A stretch of 64,000 bases of DNA from CAIZGX01 sp044239865. Its GTDB lineage: Bacteria; Bacteroidota; Bacteroidia; Flavobacteriales_D; Sanyastnellaceae. Below, one piece after another: positions 28,101 to 33,483 of the stretch. A program made the translations under genes and the position numbers. How positions within the stretch are numbered: the stretch's first letter is position 1; each line of letters begins with the position of its first letter. Below the pieces are notes generated by a model. It made no database searches. It was not told where the DNA came from and saw only the letters and a program-made list of their open reading frames with translations. The DNA is taken from assembly GCA_044239865.1 (NCBI GenBank), contig JBIIAO010000003.1, forward strand, positions 310,001-374,000, written 5' to 3'.

Positions 28101-28159
28101 TTGTTGAAGCAATCTTCAACGGTGAAGTTCAAACACAACGCATGATGGTTCAAAAATAG
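16127..28159 (+). CDS. giant T9SS-secreted multidomain adhesin-like protein 2 (about 4010 aa)
   Basis: Paralogue of giant protein 1. The start is set at 16127 because MNRILRSQL and the leader before it match the paralogue; the frame is open further upstream but passes through array 4 and the promoter. The long-N-region signal peptide ends near GTAQ. Then come a jelly-roll/MAM-like domain, a G8-like segment (LWSSEASWVGG), repetitive beta segments, an IPT/TIG domain (about residues 1104-1183), a nidogen-like domain and a GEVED domain (FIDYNNDGDFTDAGE). A legume-type bacterial lectin domain follows (nt about 22570-23285; motifs GFSYSYG, LSFDAY). After that: Ig-like modules, a pre-peptidase-like domain, five tandem HYR domains, the MopE-type motif and a type A sorting domain. 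The last 545 residues are the same as in giant protein 1. The extra lectin domain suggests glycan binding. Confidence 0.9.
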   Translation: MNRILRSQLSSNSRSFAMFETTTVSSSGRTHWSNSLTRGVAVVALLILSTLVGTAQTELISPTGAGGFELGSTLEANGWTVVNSSTDSWVVNNVPVPSAGSNCAYTSSTPANVAPTWTYSQLSVIQHMYIDVTIPVGQNAVALNFKWKAGGEGAAGSDWDNLKVFWGLSSSIGAPVANTAISSTFQVSGTGATNGMYKLNSSAWNTSTIGFQGIPGQTYRLVFSWKSDGSTIANPPAAVDEINLVSNAPITYSASANGGLWSSEASWVGGVVPLGGNSVSIPAGTTIIVDQVVNGLNDLNINGILAWNGTANAMTLGGNLTVNSGGSLLPYTTVGTTGVNLNIAGNLINDGYINMAAGSSTQGIINFNGSGSTISGTGTFQGDGTNGIIRILQFSNTGSNVINTSQNLVVYDLRLDGGSLNTNGKIIVDNTKMVYGLPFNTGIASISVTAMGAGYTASPMVGPTGATRWAAATALAANQVRMWNGNIYVVSVAGTSGASGPTHTSGTAVNGAATLLWVGTAGTLGAPFMSASAHVLGTFYFYANNLYICTTGGAGTAATPPTHTSGIASAGAAAFKYVGTVAKASAVWDATTSTLRAITITQTGSGYGTTAPGLVIVADQAVAPTTAAAATVVYFQSIIGPSANSVARRSPGTTISGGLTINNNSTASAVSGNNPQALSGVDVVYTTNGGNYNNTSTPNVGFTLPNNLNLVTSGGSGCTTPTIGTVTGATVSGTALATSAFSISFYNGSVVSVYCATPGTATYAVPPTVTVAGCAVAPTLVWPVNCLPTATANMNANGMIQSFTITNKGYGYNTAPTVGVSTPTPGPTAAPTTPVARLGLYNYTIAVNAPTTTASAAVTEDAFVPANRIINVLSLGANAAGFNVTGGNLTLIGSSPLSLTASTNVNVLDLGGSSLIYPWNQYGGTSGTYNVGGTKAYVRNGSLIMNGRGSNNTWSFPFAGSGTTSVQVFTGAANATNIVSAKISDLGAPTNTTLGGTAFGIGTRSFKINTTTLGGGVGTAGPTATIRLPYNDIDALTTTQDLTFISEAPSTSGPWNLRSAAVGASGALAAAGSLTTPIVAPGPVTLADGNVYAFSSLVPAVTSIDVTTLCANSGTFTITGTNLTGVTSITIGGVSVGSFTVVNGTTITGFAGAAASGVVTVTNSVGASASGSQTVSVNASPNAPTVSAASQTLELGNAANVTATGNGGTLLWYTQAFGGVSVLTGATLNLVPCASTTYYVAETDGTCEGARTAVAITVTFTTPSITPSVATFCGAGGTVTLTANNLMAGAIASWTSLTAGVTLTSATGTTTDATLTQTSEFRLSTTVNGCATPDALVSVGVYPLPSATVTTSASGVCPGTSATINSGLSAGNFAVVCITPRTVLSTPPANASVLCNGGTASTTLSGGSLDDGYWNSRPIGFDFNYFGVNQTQVMIGTNGTIIIGGGTSTQYNFTGGFPSTANPANCIAAVARDLQLNSTGGSFGFGGGAVRHWTEGVAPNRRFVVQYANCATWYSTNANDGRSSVEVVLYETLGTVEIYVIEASNPTATTGSFINDTRNKYIGLQNGTRTIGATAPNCSSPFQANYWNGISNQILSPLAWRFNPPADYLTIWSATDVNGTTGLTTNVNGSTINTINGFSATVAPLLTTQYSISYANATTGCSNLLSPAQVTMEVLGTTAPQGVIASSTGTTVCPGTSITLSTNYTGSLDGLTLQWETSTDGGTSWTDMPSANAITLTTTFNANASYRLKFVSCGGTPSYSSPVVVSVPSYTCPTCTTFASNAADEEIYSFTLNTATTPSAYAGANGCSTVAPGAGSILNRYSNFTSLGSFTNLISGVTNTITVLQDECDGPTYFSNGFAAFIDYNNDGDFTDAGEKVYSDGAATLQGPRTINGTFVVPNDAIPGLAVMRIMVVENVTGNAITPCLTYTYGETEDYLVTINPPCNPTLFSPPLVIADDPDATVCGNQTSQLTAFDFNGSANPIYMWYNAPTGGTLLQASTSNFFTPPAISATTSWYVATNTGTCVTQRFPVTLNWISAPTISVTNSNPASCGTTFVPTNIAATSSNSGYSYSWTASPSVGSGIVSGTAGATLSGVTPTLNGVYNFTATAVDAVSGCAAAASTSVAFYAPLTGSATVTQPLVCGGNGSVNFGVNGSGTVFVSDFTSAALNPAQAELCNNATITGGKLQLTAPANNQKGGILITNTTGLASNDFQIDFDMITTAGTTPPADGFSYSYGPDVVCMPTPIGTGDNVLVAAGAANPENGSGSGIRLSFDAYTNGVNVNGIYLMYNCLRKNPSSTLTPAEGLYYFDANTSWIGGANTHVTIKINALGQMSMWLAGTQVLNNAQLPADYLTADKSTWKHAFAARTGGLNQGHLIDNLDIHYNNFYEYSVDNGATWTATSPVSVPSPSTVHSLARYVTQPACSVDYGTSSVLFPVPAPTAVTGGSACLNASTLNVTAFGPPLGGTQTATTTLGSSLALTANGTLSLTGAVNVPAGATITGAVLSVAGISTAGGTWASDITVSMTGVSSLAAQDLSTDLTVTNVSYTYVGTIPTGNGNVTVNFANTWSGTATINSVSLIVSYSLPSSPSWFSSSTPSAGNLLGTGSPFNVVGTTSLPSTATTSTGTIYAATMVVNGASTCYSTSVPAAINVGVPLTASVVASTSYTSTTTLSTGAFTVPFGSSNTVSGNVVLPAGAVVTGTQLLINGVTSTNFTYATYIQVAASGAVTLANQSVAPNFIVLNTPTNYTLNPSVIANTGGTVFVTVTNTGTSGVATISSVQLVVTYTGPVLTSICPGAAVAMSVSTTGGGGAQSYQWNLNGTPIDGATANGFNAIPSAGDSYTCTVLDACNPSGVTSAAYAASFFSVTAGSISGPSAINVNDFTSTPPGGGTFVLAGQTAGSTIQWVSSNNGSAPWTNIGGATSGSQSLYAAGAAGTLTLSAFVTSPDGCIAQAGTFAVAMGNAIDTPCTARPVTLGNQDGLVFSTAAATVSGGETGAPALGCNVQNGWCNSTLNGTIWFSLVAPASGRVSIAAPGWDNQLAIYSATNCADFGTFTLINANDDGAGLTAFLTNVKCLTPGATYYIQLDGYGAVGASTIVITDLGNTAPVITNVPANIALNNNLGICGATATWTAPTVTDDQGCVTTTSNFNSGASFPVGVTTVTYTSTDAQGLVTTASFTVTVTDNELPTVTAPSNVTVNANSSCDATSVDLGTPTTADNCTVSSVTNNALITYPLGVTTVTWTVTDGAGNIQTATQTVTVVDATNPTIAAPANVTVDANSSCNATGVVLGTPVTADNCSVASVTSNAPSTFPLGTTTVTWTVTDGSGNNSTATQTVTVVDVTNPTITAPANVAVDANSSCNATGVVLGTPVTADNCSVASVTNNAPSTFPLGTTTVTWTVTDGAGLSVTAVQTVTVVDATVPTITAPAPVTVTAALNACTATATLGSVNATDNCGILTSTNNAPATFPIGNTTVTYTVTDVNGNVATATQVVTVEVNPANIWYVDADGDNYGVAGATVTACSQPTGYAANTTDCNDANVNINPGEIEICGNTIDDNCNGTSEEGCLNPGENPSNAISMSTSIWPNCNAVNGTLVNASASGSAQTICLTGEDKWHQFVATSEGVSIVVNSTSADILIELQTAAGVLVAEENAVSGLGGEILNHYGLTAGQVYKIGVRNYNSALGTGTYSICAKMLKRGGCDYGPGPYTLCQYFKATWAGATGTSYTFTFTGVSGPASGNVYTRTQNSDICVLSSVLPTLPYGSTYNVLISNTYTLNNGAGVAEIITVPGLAPCSMSTATQPATALRVSNQCAAGPRFRGAIVASLPWVCGSTNWRWEFTELDTQGQPVGLPITVNRGAASNYINLGTVLQLQYGKTYSVRTAPILPYTGTDYQWGAPVCMSIVGSAGMIADGSQAANQAVRVETANEVNMSLYPNPTHGTDVNINLSGVESDNVQIRVVDAMGRQVWSNRYSVNGVLNTNITFERPLANGLYFVEAIFNGEVQTQRMMVQK
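25439..26614 (+). repeat. five tandem HYR-domain repeats, 234-bp period
   Basis: Units start at 25439, 25679, 25913, 26147 and 26381; the last four are exactly 234 bp (78 codons) apart. Units 3 and 4 are almost the same at protein level (ANSSCNATGVVLGTPVTADN in both) but differ at many synonymous sites. The fifth unit matches the last HYR unit of giant protein 1 and contains the gene-conversion boundary. Confidence 0.9.
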
Positions 28160-28205
28160 TTTTAAGATTCGATCTTGAAATTGGCTTAAACCAATAAGCT
28201 GAAAA
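26522..28205 (+). repeat. identical 1684-bp segment, copy 2
   Basis: Partner of 11527-13210. It includes part of the last HYR unit, the MopE-type motif, a pre-peptidase-like domain, the sorting domain, the stop codon and 46 nt of 3' flank. Confidence 0.93.
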
Positions 28206-28234
28206 GGCCTCCTTCGAAAGAAGGGGGCCTTTTT
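28204..28234 (+). terminator. intrinsic terminator of giant gene 2
   Basis: Stem AAGGCCTCCTTC / GAAGGGGGCCTT, loop GAAA, then a T run. It pairs better than the copy at 13209 because of G at 28206. Confidence 0.88.
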
Positions 28235-28336
28235 GTTTGAGGCAACCTAATATTTTGGTTTCGTCTTAACAGTACCTTAACTAAAACTTTTAACAGATGT
28301 CGAATTTTGCATTAGGCCTAATTTGATCTTATTGCG

Positions 28337-28372
28337 AAAAGCATCACGGAAATTTCTGTGGTGCTTTTTTTT
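28337..28372 (+). terminator. second terminator-like hairpin downstream of giant gene 2
   Basis: AAAGCATCAC ... GTGGTGCTTT with inner GGAAATTTC and an 8-T run. Between 28235 and here there is no ORF of note, but a 12-bp palindrome ATTAGGCCTAAT lies at about 28311-28322. The hairpin may end a short untranslated RNA or be left over from the duplication; the sequence does not decide. Confidence 0.7.
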
Positions 28373-28410
28373 GTTAAGGTTGTTGGAATGAACCTTTAAT
28401 AATCTTTACT

Positions 28411-28614
28411 ATGAACTGGACACTTCACAAAGACGGTCTTCATTACGATGGTTCTGAGACCTTGCATCATGTATTTGTTTATGACGCAGTTGGAAAACTT
28501 TTGCATAGGGAACAGATTATGGCTGGACATACAACCATTCCAATGGATGCAGCAGGTCCCTTGTTTATTCTCTCTCACGAAGGAAATTGGAAGTCTTCAA
28601 TCTCTTTAGACTAA
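28411..28614 (+). CDS. orphan T9SS sorting-domain-like ORF (67 aa), probable remnant of a duplicated gene
   Basis: 67 aa with no signal peptide. It aligns along its whole length with the last 70 residues of the FG-GAP/UnbV protein at 13297. Shared positions include DW/NW, L.Y.G.E.L, V.VYD..G..L and the FI.S..GN..S...L tail. It sits where that gene's 3' end would be if the two-gene unit had been duplicated: after a giant gene and before a mini-hairpin array. The simplest reading is a duplicate that lost everything but its sorting domain. It keeps an ATG and an open frame, so it could still be translated, but without an export signal it could not reach the T9SS. Confidence 0.6.
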   Translation: MNWTLHKDGLHYDGSETLHHVFVYDAVGKLLHREQIMAGHTTIPMDAAGPLFILSHEGNWKSSISLD

Positions 28615-28624
28615 TCCTGAAAGG

Positions 28625-28879
28625 TCATCGCGAAGCGTCATCCACGAAGTGGTCATCACTCGAAGAGTGTCATCACAACGTGTTGTGTCATATCCACAAA
28701 GTGGTCATCACTCGAAGAGTGTCATCACAACGTGTTGTGTCATATCCACGAAGTGGTCATCACTCGAAGAGTGTCATCACAACGTGTTGTGTCATATCCA
28801 CGAAGTGGTCATCACTCGAAGAGTGTCATCACAACGTGTTGTGTCATCACGACTGTGTCGTGTCATCCATCGAAGATGG
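28625..28879 (+). repeat. mini-hairpin array 5 (TCAT spacers), 15 units with a 52-bp higher-order repeat
   Basis: Units separated by TCAT: CGCGAAGCG, then four copies of a three-hairpin block (CCACGAAGTGG, CACTCGAAGAGTG, CACAACGTGTTGTG). Blocks start at 28642, 28694, 28746 and 28798, a strict 52-bp period with an extra AT between blocks. CACGACTGTGTCGTG and CCATCGAAGATGG follow. One CCAC unit has an AAA loop. The first unit contains the GCGAAGC mini-hairpin known for extreme stability. The distal end encodes the last residues and stop codon of the minus-strand methyltransferase. Seen from that gene the spacers read ATGA, as in arrays 4 and 6. Confidence 0.95.
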
Positions 28880-29392
28880 TAGCGTTAAGTGAAACAACGC
28901 GATACCTCCACTGACCGCCACATTCAAGCTGTGCTTCGTGCCGTGTTGTTCTATTTCAATGGATCCTTTTACAAGCTTTAGTACTTCTTCATCTACACCG
29001 TTCACTTCGTTTCCTAAAACTAACGCAAGCGCTTTCGGAGTTTTAAACGTGTGAAGAGGAACACTGTTATGGGTTTGCTCCAACGCCCACACTTCATGCG
29101 TTTGCTCAATTTCTTGAATGGCTTCAATGGTTGTGTTGAAGTGTTTCCAGTTCACAGATTCTGTAGAACCAAGAGCCGTTTTTAAAATTTCACGGTGGGG
29201 TGGAAGGGGAGTGATTCCACAACAATAAATAGCCTCAATACGAAACGCATCGGCACTGCGAAAGAGGCTTCCCACATTCAATGCACTTCGGAAATTATCG
29301 AGGATTAAGACAATCGGAAATTTTTCAGCTTGTTGAAATTCTTCAGTATTCATGCGCTGAAGCTCATCCATACTTTTCTTTTCGAAACTCAT
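28847..29392 (-). CDS. TrmH/SpoU-family RNA 2'-O-ribose methyltransferase
   Basis: 181 aa of the SPOUT trefoil-knot class, methylating a ribose in tRNA or rRNA with S-adenosylmethionine. All three family motifs are seen: NFRSALNVGSLFRSADAF (residues 33-50), ALVLGNEVNGVDEEVL (about 122-137), and IEIEQHGTKHSLNVAVSGG near the C-terminus. The exact RNA target is not resolved. The ATG overlaps the sppA stop (ATGA), so the two are co-translated. Oddity: the last codons (about SSMDDTTQS) and the TGA come from mini-hairpin array 5, so the original C-terminus appears to have been replaced or extended. Confidence 0.88.
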   Translation of the reverse strand: MSFEKKSMDELQRMNTEEFQQAEKFPIVLILDNFRSALNVGSLFRSADAFRIEAIYCCGITPLPPHREILKTALGSTESVNWKHFNTTIEAIQEIEQTHEVWALEQTHNSVPLHTFKTPKALALVLGNEVNGVDEEVLKLVKGSIEIEQHGTKHSLNVAVSGGIALFHLTLPSSMDDTTQS

Positions 29393-31173
29393 TCAACCGT
29401 GATGTAAAAGGGAAGTCGCGTTTGAATCTTTCCACCGTTGCTCAACTGACGAATGTCTTGGTAATTTTTGAATCTACTTCCCAATAAACGAGAAAGAATA
29501 GCGTCTTCCGATTTTCCAGAAATATCATTGAAAAATTCTTCAAGAGGGTCAAGCATCTCTGGTAATTCCAAGACAGAATTCGAACTAACTCCAGCTTTAG
29601 CAGCTGCATAGGCAATAGCTTCACGCAATCCACCAAGCTCATCGACCAAACCAATGTTCAGAGCATCTTCACCGCTCCAAACACGGCCCTGACCAATGCT
29701 GTCTACATACGTTTGTGTTTTATTTCTTCCCTTCGCAACTTTACTTGTGAAGTCGTTGTAAATGTTACTCACCATGACTTGCATAGCGCGTTTCTGAACG
29801 GTGTCAAGTGGAGAAGTAAGCGTCATCATATTCGCATGCTCATGCGTCTTATACGCATCGAAAGTGATACCTAATTTGTGATCCAAGAAATTCTGAAGAT
29901 TCGGGATAATTCCAAACACACCAATAGATCCTGTAATCGTATTCGGCTGCGCGAAGATGCGATCGGCCCCACAAGCTATGTAATATCCGCCAGAGGCCGC
30001 GTAATCTCCCATACTCACCACAAACACTTTTCCGCTTTGCTTAAGCAATTCTGCTTCACGCCAAATGACATCACTTGCCAATGCACTTCCTCCTGGAGAA
30101 CTTACGCGCAATACCACCGCTTTGATTCCTTCGTCCAAACGCGCGTCACGCAAGGCTTTCGCTATGCGGTCACTGCCAATGGTCTCGTCGTCGCCCATTC
30201 CACTTTCAATTCCACCTATGGCATACACCACGGCAACTTCAGCAAGGTCGGAAGATTTGTCTTCCATTTTCACCACTTCCAAATAACGGTCGTAAGAAAT
30301 CACTTCTTCGTCTAGTTTTTTGTCGTTTTCCAATTTGCCTTTGTCTTTCAAACGGGCCGACATCTTTGCAGCAAGTTCATCAGGATAAATCAATCCGTCT
30401 AACAATTTCGATTCAAGCAAGGCGTTGTTGTTTATGAATCGAAGAGAAGTCGCAGCAGCATTCAGTTCCTCTACAGAGACGCCGCGTTGAGCAGAAATCT
30501 TTTCGCACATGACCTTCCAAATATCATCAATGAACGTGGCCATCTGCAAACGGTTTTCATCTGACATGTGATCATAAATAAAAGGCTCAACCGCGCTTTT
30601 GAATTTGTTATTCGGACCGCGAATCACTTGCGCTTCAATTTCCAAATTGTCTAACAACTTTTTATAGAACATAACCTCAGCATTCAGTCCGTGCCAATCG
30701 AAAGTTCCTGTCGGATACATGTACACTTCATTGGCTGCGCTAGCTACGAAGTAACCTGGTTGCGAATAGCCTTCACTGTATGCGATGACCCATTTGCCAG
30801 AACTTTTGAAGTCGAGTATAGCGTTGTGCATTTCCAACAACATGGCAGGTGCCGCTTCAATGGCGCTAATATTTAAATAAACGCCTTCAATGCGATTGTC
30901 GGTTTTTGCAAAACGCAAGACACGCTCAAGGTCACGCAAGGCAATGCGTTCCTCCGCCCCATCGAAACTGAAGGAAGGGGAGTCTAAACCTCTTTCAGTA
31001 AAAGAGTTTTCCAATTTAATTTTAAGTATGGATTCATGCTCCATGGAAACGTCTTCAGACGAAGCCAAAGCGCCAATGATTCCGGCAATAACAACAACCG
31101 TGAGAATAGTCCCAATGATTGATGCAATAATATTTCCAATGAGGGTGGCCCAAACGGTTTTCCAAAAAGTCAT
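29389..31173 (-). CDS. sppA: signal peptide peptidase SppA, 67K type
   Basis: 594 aa, membrane-anchored by one N-terminal helix (about residues 12-36). It is a double-domain S49 serine protease that degrades cleaved signal peptides in the envelope. The catalytic Lys lies in NNKFKSAVEPF near residue 190 and the nucleophile Ser in GDYAASGGYYIA near residue 394, matching the Lys/Ser dyad split across the two domains. Length fits the long form. It is the first gene of a two-gene minus-strand operon with the TrmH-family gene. It is divergent from folK, with about 68 bp between them. Confidence 0.92.
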   Translation of the reverse strand: MTFWKTVWATLIGNIIASIIGTILTVVVIAGIIGALASSEDVSMEHESILKIKLENSFTERGLDSPSFSFDGAEERIALRDLERVLRFAKTDNRIEGVYLNISAIEAAPAMLLEMHNAILDFKSSGKWVIAYSEGYSQPGYFVASAANEVYMYPTGTFDWHGLNAEVMFYKKLLDNLEIEAQVIRGPNNKFKSAVEPFIYDHMSDENRLQMATFIDDIWKVMCEKISAQRGVSVEELNAAATSLRFINNNALLESKLLDGLIYPDELAAKMSARLKDKGKLENDKKLDEEVISYDRYLEVVKMEDKSSDLAEVAVVYAIGGIESGMGDDETIGSDRIAKALRDARLDEGIKAVVLRVSSPGGSALASDVIWREAELLKQSGKVFVVSMGDYAASGGYYIACGADRIFAQPNTITGSIGVFGIIPNLQNFLDHKLGITFDAYKTHEHANMMTLTSPLDTVQKRAMQVMVSNIYNDFTSKVAKGRNKTQTYVDSIGQGRVWSGEDALNIGLVDELGGLREAIAYAAAKAGVSSNSVLELPEMLDPLEEFFNDISGKSEDAILSRLLGSRFKNYQDIRQLSNGGKIQTRLPFYITVE

Positions 31174-31241
31174 AGTTAGTAATTTGAATTAAGACGATAT
31201 TCTTCGTTCAAAGTTACGCAGGGCGGTTGTATTTTCGCTCA

Positions 31242-31724
31242 ATGGAAAAAATGAATCGCGTACTTCTTTGCATAGGAGGAAATGAAGGTGATAGAGAAGC
31301 AAATTTGGAAGAAGCACGGATGTTTATTTCATTCAACATGGGCGATTTAGTGAAAGTTTCGGAAGTAATAGAAACCGAAGCATGGGGCATGCCCGAAGGA
31401 ACAGAACCATTCTTGAATCAGTTGGTTGAAATTGAAACTCCGTTGACCATTGAGAAATTGTATACTGAAATTGTTGAGTTGGAAGAGTACTACGGAAGAA
31501 CGCGCAAGGAAGGCGTTTACCTCGATCGCGAAATGGATGTAGATGTGATTTCGTTCAACGATGAAATTATTCGGGAAGGAAAAATTCAAGTGCCACACGA
31601 ACGTATGCACTTGCGTGAATTTATTTTGAAGCCCTTGGCTGCAACTTGGCCCGAATGGATTCATCCGGAAATGAAAATGACTGCTTCGCAATTGCTCGCA
31701 GAATTGAACAAGAAAGAAGATTGA
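31242..31724 (+). CDS. folK: 2-amino-4-hydroxy-6-hydroxymethyldihydropteridine pyrophosphokinase
   Basis: 160 aa. Transfers pyrophosphate from ATP to hydroxymethyldihydropterin in folate synthesis (cytoplasm). Seen: LLCIGGNEGDREANLEEA at the N-terminus, TEPFLNQLVEIET in the middle, and the signature LDREMDVDVISFND followed by VPHERMHLREFILKPL. The ATG at 31242 is preferred over an upstream TTG at 31227, because a near-consensus box TATTTTCG lies at 31230-31237. The next gene starts inside its stop codon. Confidence 0.93.
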   Translation: MEKMNRVLLCIGGNEGDREANLEEARMFISFNMGDLVKVSEVIETEAWGMPEGTEPFLNQLVEIETPLTIEKLYTEIVELEEYYGRTRKEGVYLDREMDVDVISFNDEIIREGKIQVPHERMHLREFILKPLAATWPEWIHPEMKMTASQLLAELNKKED

Positions 31725-32350
31725 ACAATTACACCGTCATAGAAGGCATTATTGGCGCGGGTAAAACCACGCTAGCGAGTTTGTTGTCGCAACAGCACAA
31801 TGCCCAATTGGTGTTGGAAGAATTCGCAGACAATGCCTTCCTTCCTAAGTTTTACGAAGAACCCAAGCGCTATGCTTTCCCATTGGAATTGAGCTTTCTT
31901 TCCGAGCGTTTCGCGCAATTGAAAAGTGTTTTTCAGTCGCCCGATTTGTTTCAACCCAAAGTCATTGCCGATTATTTTTTACCGAAATGTCAAGTCTTCG
32001 CGAAGAATAATTTGGAAGAAGATGAATACAAATTGTTTCTGCGTTTGTATGAAATTATGGAGAACGCACTCCCACAACCCGACTTGTTAGTCTACTTGTA
32101 TCTCTCGCCAGAACAGGCGTTGCAGAACATTAAAAAGCGCGGACGTTCATTCGAACAGAACATTACTGTTTCTTATCTTGAAAATATTCAGCAACAGTAT
32201 TTGTCGTTCTTGCAACAACATCCGGAATTAACTGTGCTCATGATTTCAAGCGATCAATTGGATTTCGTTGAGCGAAAAGAAGATTTGTTATTCTTGAACG
32301 AAACCATAGCGAGGAGCTACGCGCCAGGCATTCACAGGGTAGAGCCGTAG
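31721..32350 (+). CDS. deoxynucleoside kinase
   Basis: About 209 aa from a TTG start that overlaps the folK stop (TTGA). There is no ATG near the P-loop; the frame is open further upstream within folK, but the family usually begins just before the P-loop. Seen: YTVIEGIIGAGKTTLA (P-loop), FLPKFYEEP, and the LID-type arginine segment KKRGRSFEQ. It phosphorylates deoxynucleosides for nucleotide salvage; base preference is not readable. The coupling with folK suggests one transcript. Its 3' end overlaps the convergent aminotransferase gene by 19 bp. Confidence 0.82.
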   Translation: MNNYTVIEGIIGAGKTTLASLLSQQHNAQLVLEEFADNAFLPKFYEEPKRYAFPLELSFLSERFAQLKSVFQSPDLFQPKVIADYFLPKCQVFAKNNLEEDEYKLFLRLYEIMENALPQPDLLVYLYLSPEQALQNIKKRGRSFEQNITVSYLENIQQQYLSFLQQHPELTVLMISSDQLDFVERKEDLLFLNETIARSYAPGIHRVEP

Positions 32351-33483
32351 GCGTTAATCCAATTGCAAATGCGCTCAATTCCTTGCGCAGCAATTTCCGG
32401 AGTAGTAGCCAAACTTATTCTGAAAGAACCGATTGCGCCTGGACCAAACCATTTTTCCAATCCCGGAACCACGTGAACTTTTGCTTCATTCGCTAAACGT
32501 TCACACAGAATTTCAGTGTTCCAATTCTTAGGATGTTGAATAGATAAAACGAAAGTACCTTGTGGCATTTTACAAGTTAAATATTCCGATTTATTGAATG
32601 CAAGAACAGCGTGTTCTAGATTTTTCTTGAAGAGTGAAACAGCCTCTTGCGTGTGTTCCCATCCTTGTTCCATGGCTGCGGTGGCAGCAACTTGAGAAAG
32701 TGTGCTAGCTCCTTCAATGGTTCTCGAATATCCTTGTTTTTCCGAAAGCAATTCAGCTTGTTCAGCAGATGGTGCGATGATACTTCCAATGCGTAATCCA
32801 GCCAATCCGAAACCTTTCGATAATCCATAGACAATCCAAGCCTTTGAATTCACCGCTCGAATAGAAGTAAACGATTCTTCCGAATGAACAATATCACTCC
32901 ACACTTCATCGGAGATAATCACAATTCCTTTTACATTGGCCCAATTGGAAAGGGCTTCGAGTTGAACTCTTGAAAGCACGTATCCCAAAGGATTATGCGG
33001 ATTGCAAATAATGATTGCCTTCGTTTTTGAAGTAAGAATTGTATCTAATTCAGCAAGGTCAATTCCGCTTGACCGTTGCTGATAACGTTTGATGTTAATG
33101 TTTTTTCTTCGCGCGCATTCAGCCAATAAAAAATCTACAGGATCTGCAATAAGTATCTCGTCTCCTTCCTTCAACAAGAAAGAATAAACGTCGTCAATGG
33201 CTTTAGCTGCGCTGTTCGTGGCTATAACTTCTTCCGGATTTACAGATGCATTTTTTCTTTGGTTGAAGTGAAATGCGACTGCGTTTTGAAAGGACTTCAT
33301 TCCCGAATTATTTCCATATGGAAATGAATGGAACTGAAGGTATTCGGCTATGGCTTCGCTCACCGCACCGCAAGCTTGAATGTCCCAATCGGCTGCTGTA
33401 AGCGGAATGTGGCCTTCTTCCACGCTTGCCCAACGCATGTTGAATGCGTTTTCAGAAAGGAAGTTCTTATCGGTGGCCTTCAT
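32332..33483 (-). CDS. PLP-dependent aminotransferase / C-S lyase, MalY-PatB type
   Basis: 383 aa of the fold-type I aminotransferase family. Seen: ICNPHNPLGYVLSRVQLEAL, the phosphate-binding/Asp motif IISDEVWSDIVHSEE and the Schiff-base lysine in YGLSKGFGLAGLRIG near residue 222. The early motif MRWASVEEGHIPLTAADWD resembles the MalY/PatB cystathionine beta-lyase group (in which an MWVADMDF-like segment is usual), so C-S lyase activity is possible but not certain. It starts directly after the FAD monooxygenase stop (TAA then ATG), so the two genes form an operon. Confidence 0.8.
   Translation of the reverse strand: MKATDKNFLSENAFNMRWASVEEGHIPLTAADWDIQACGAVSEAIAEYLQFHSFPYGNNSGMKSFQNAVAFHFNQRKNASVNPEEVIATNSAAKAIDDVYSFLLKEGDEILIADPVDFLLAECARRKNINIKRYQQRSSGIDLAELDTILTSKTKAIIICNPHNPLGYVLSRVQLEALSNWANVKGIVIISDEVWSDIVHSEESFTSIRAVNSKAWIVYGLSKGFGLAGLRIGSIIAPSAEQAELLSEKQGYSRTIEGASTLSQVAATAAMEQGWEHTQEAVSLFKKNLEHAVLAFNKSEYLTCKMPQGTFVLSIQHPKNWNTEILCERLANEAKVHVVPGLEKWFGPGAIGSFRISLATTPEIAAQGIERICNWINAYGSTL

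Noticed and set aside
28235..28336. Small RNA between the two terminators after giant gene 2
   Set aside because: Only a 12-bp palindrome and a terminator hairpin support it; no exact promoter box was found, so it is not called as a gene.
28625..28879. CRISPR array
   Set aside because: The interspersed sequences are a constant 4 nt, and the repeated parts are hairpins of differing sequence; no cas genes are nearby.
28587..28914. Open frames across array 5
   Set aside because: Repetitive translations of the 52-bp block; no gene features.
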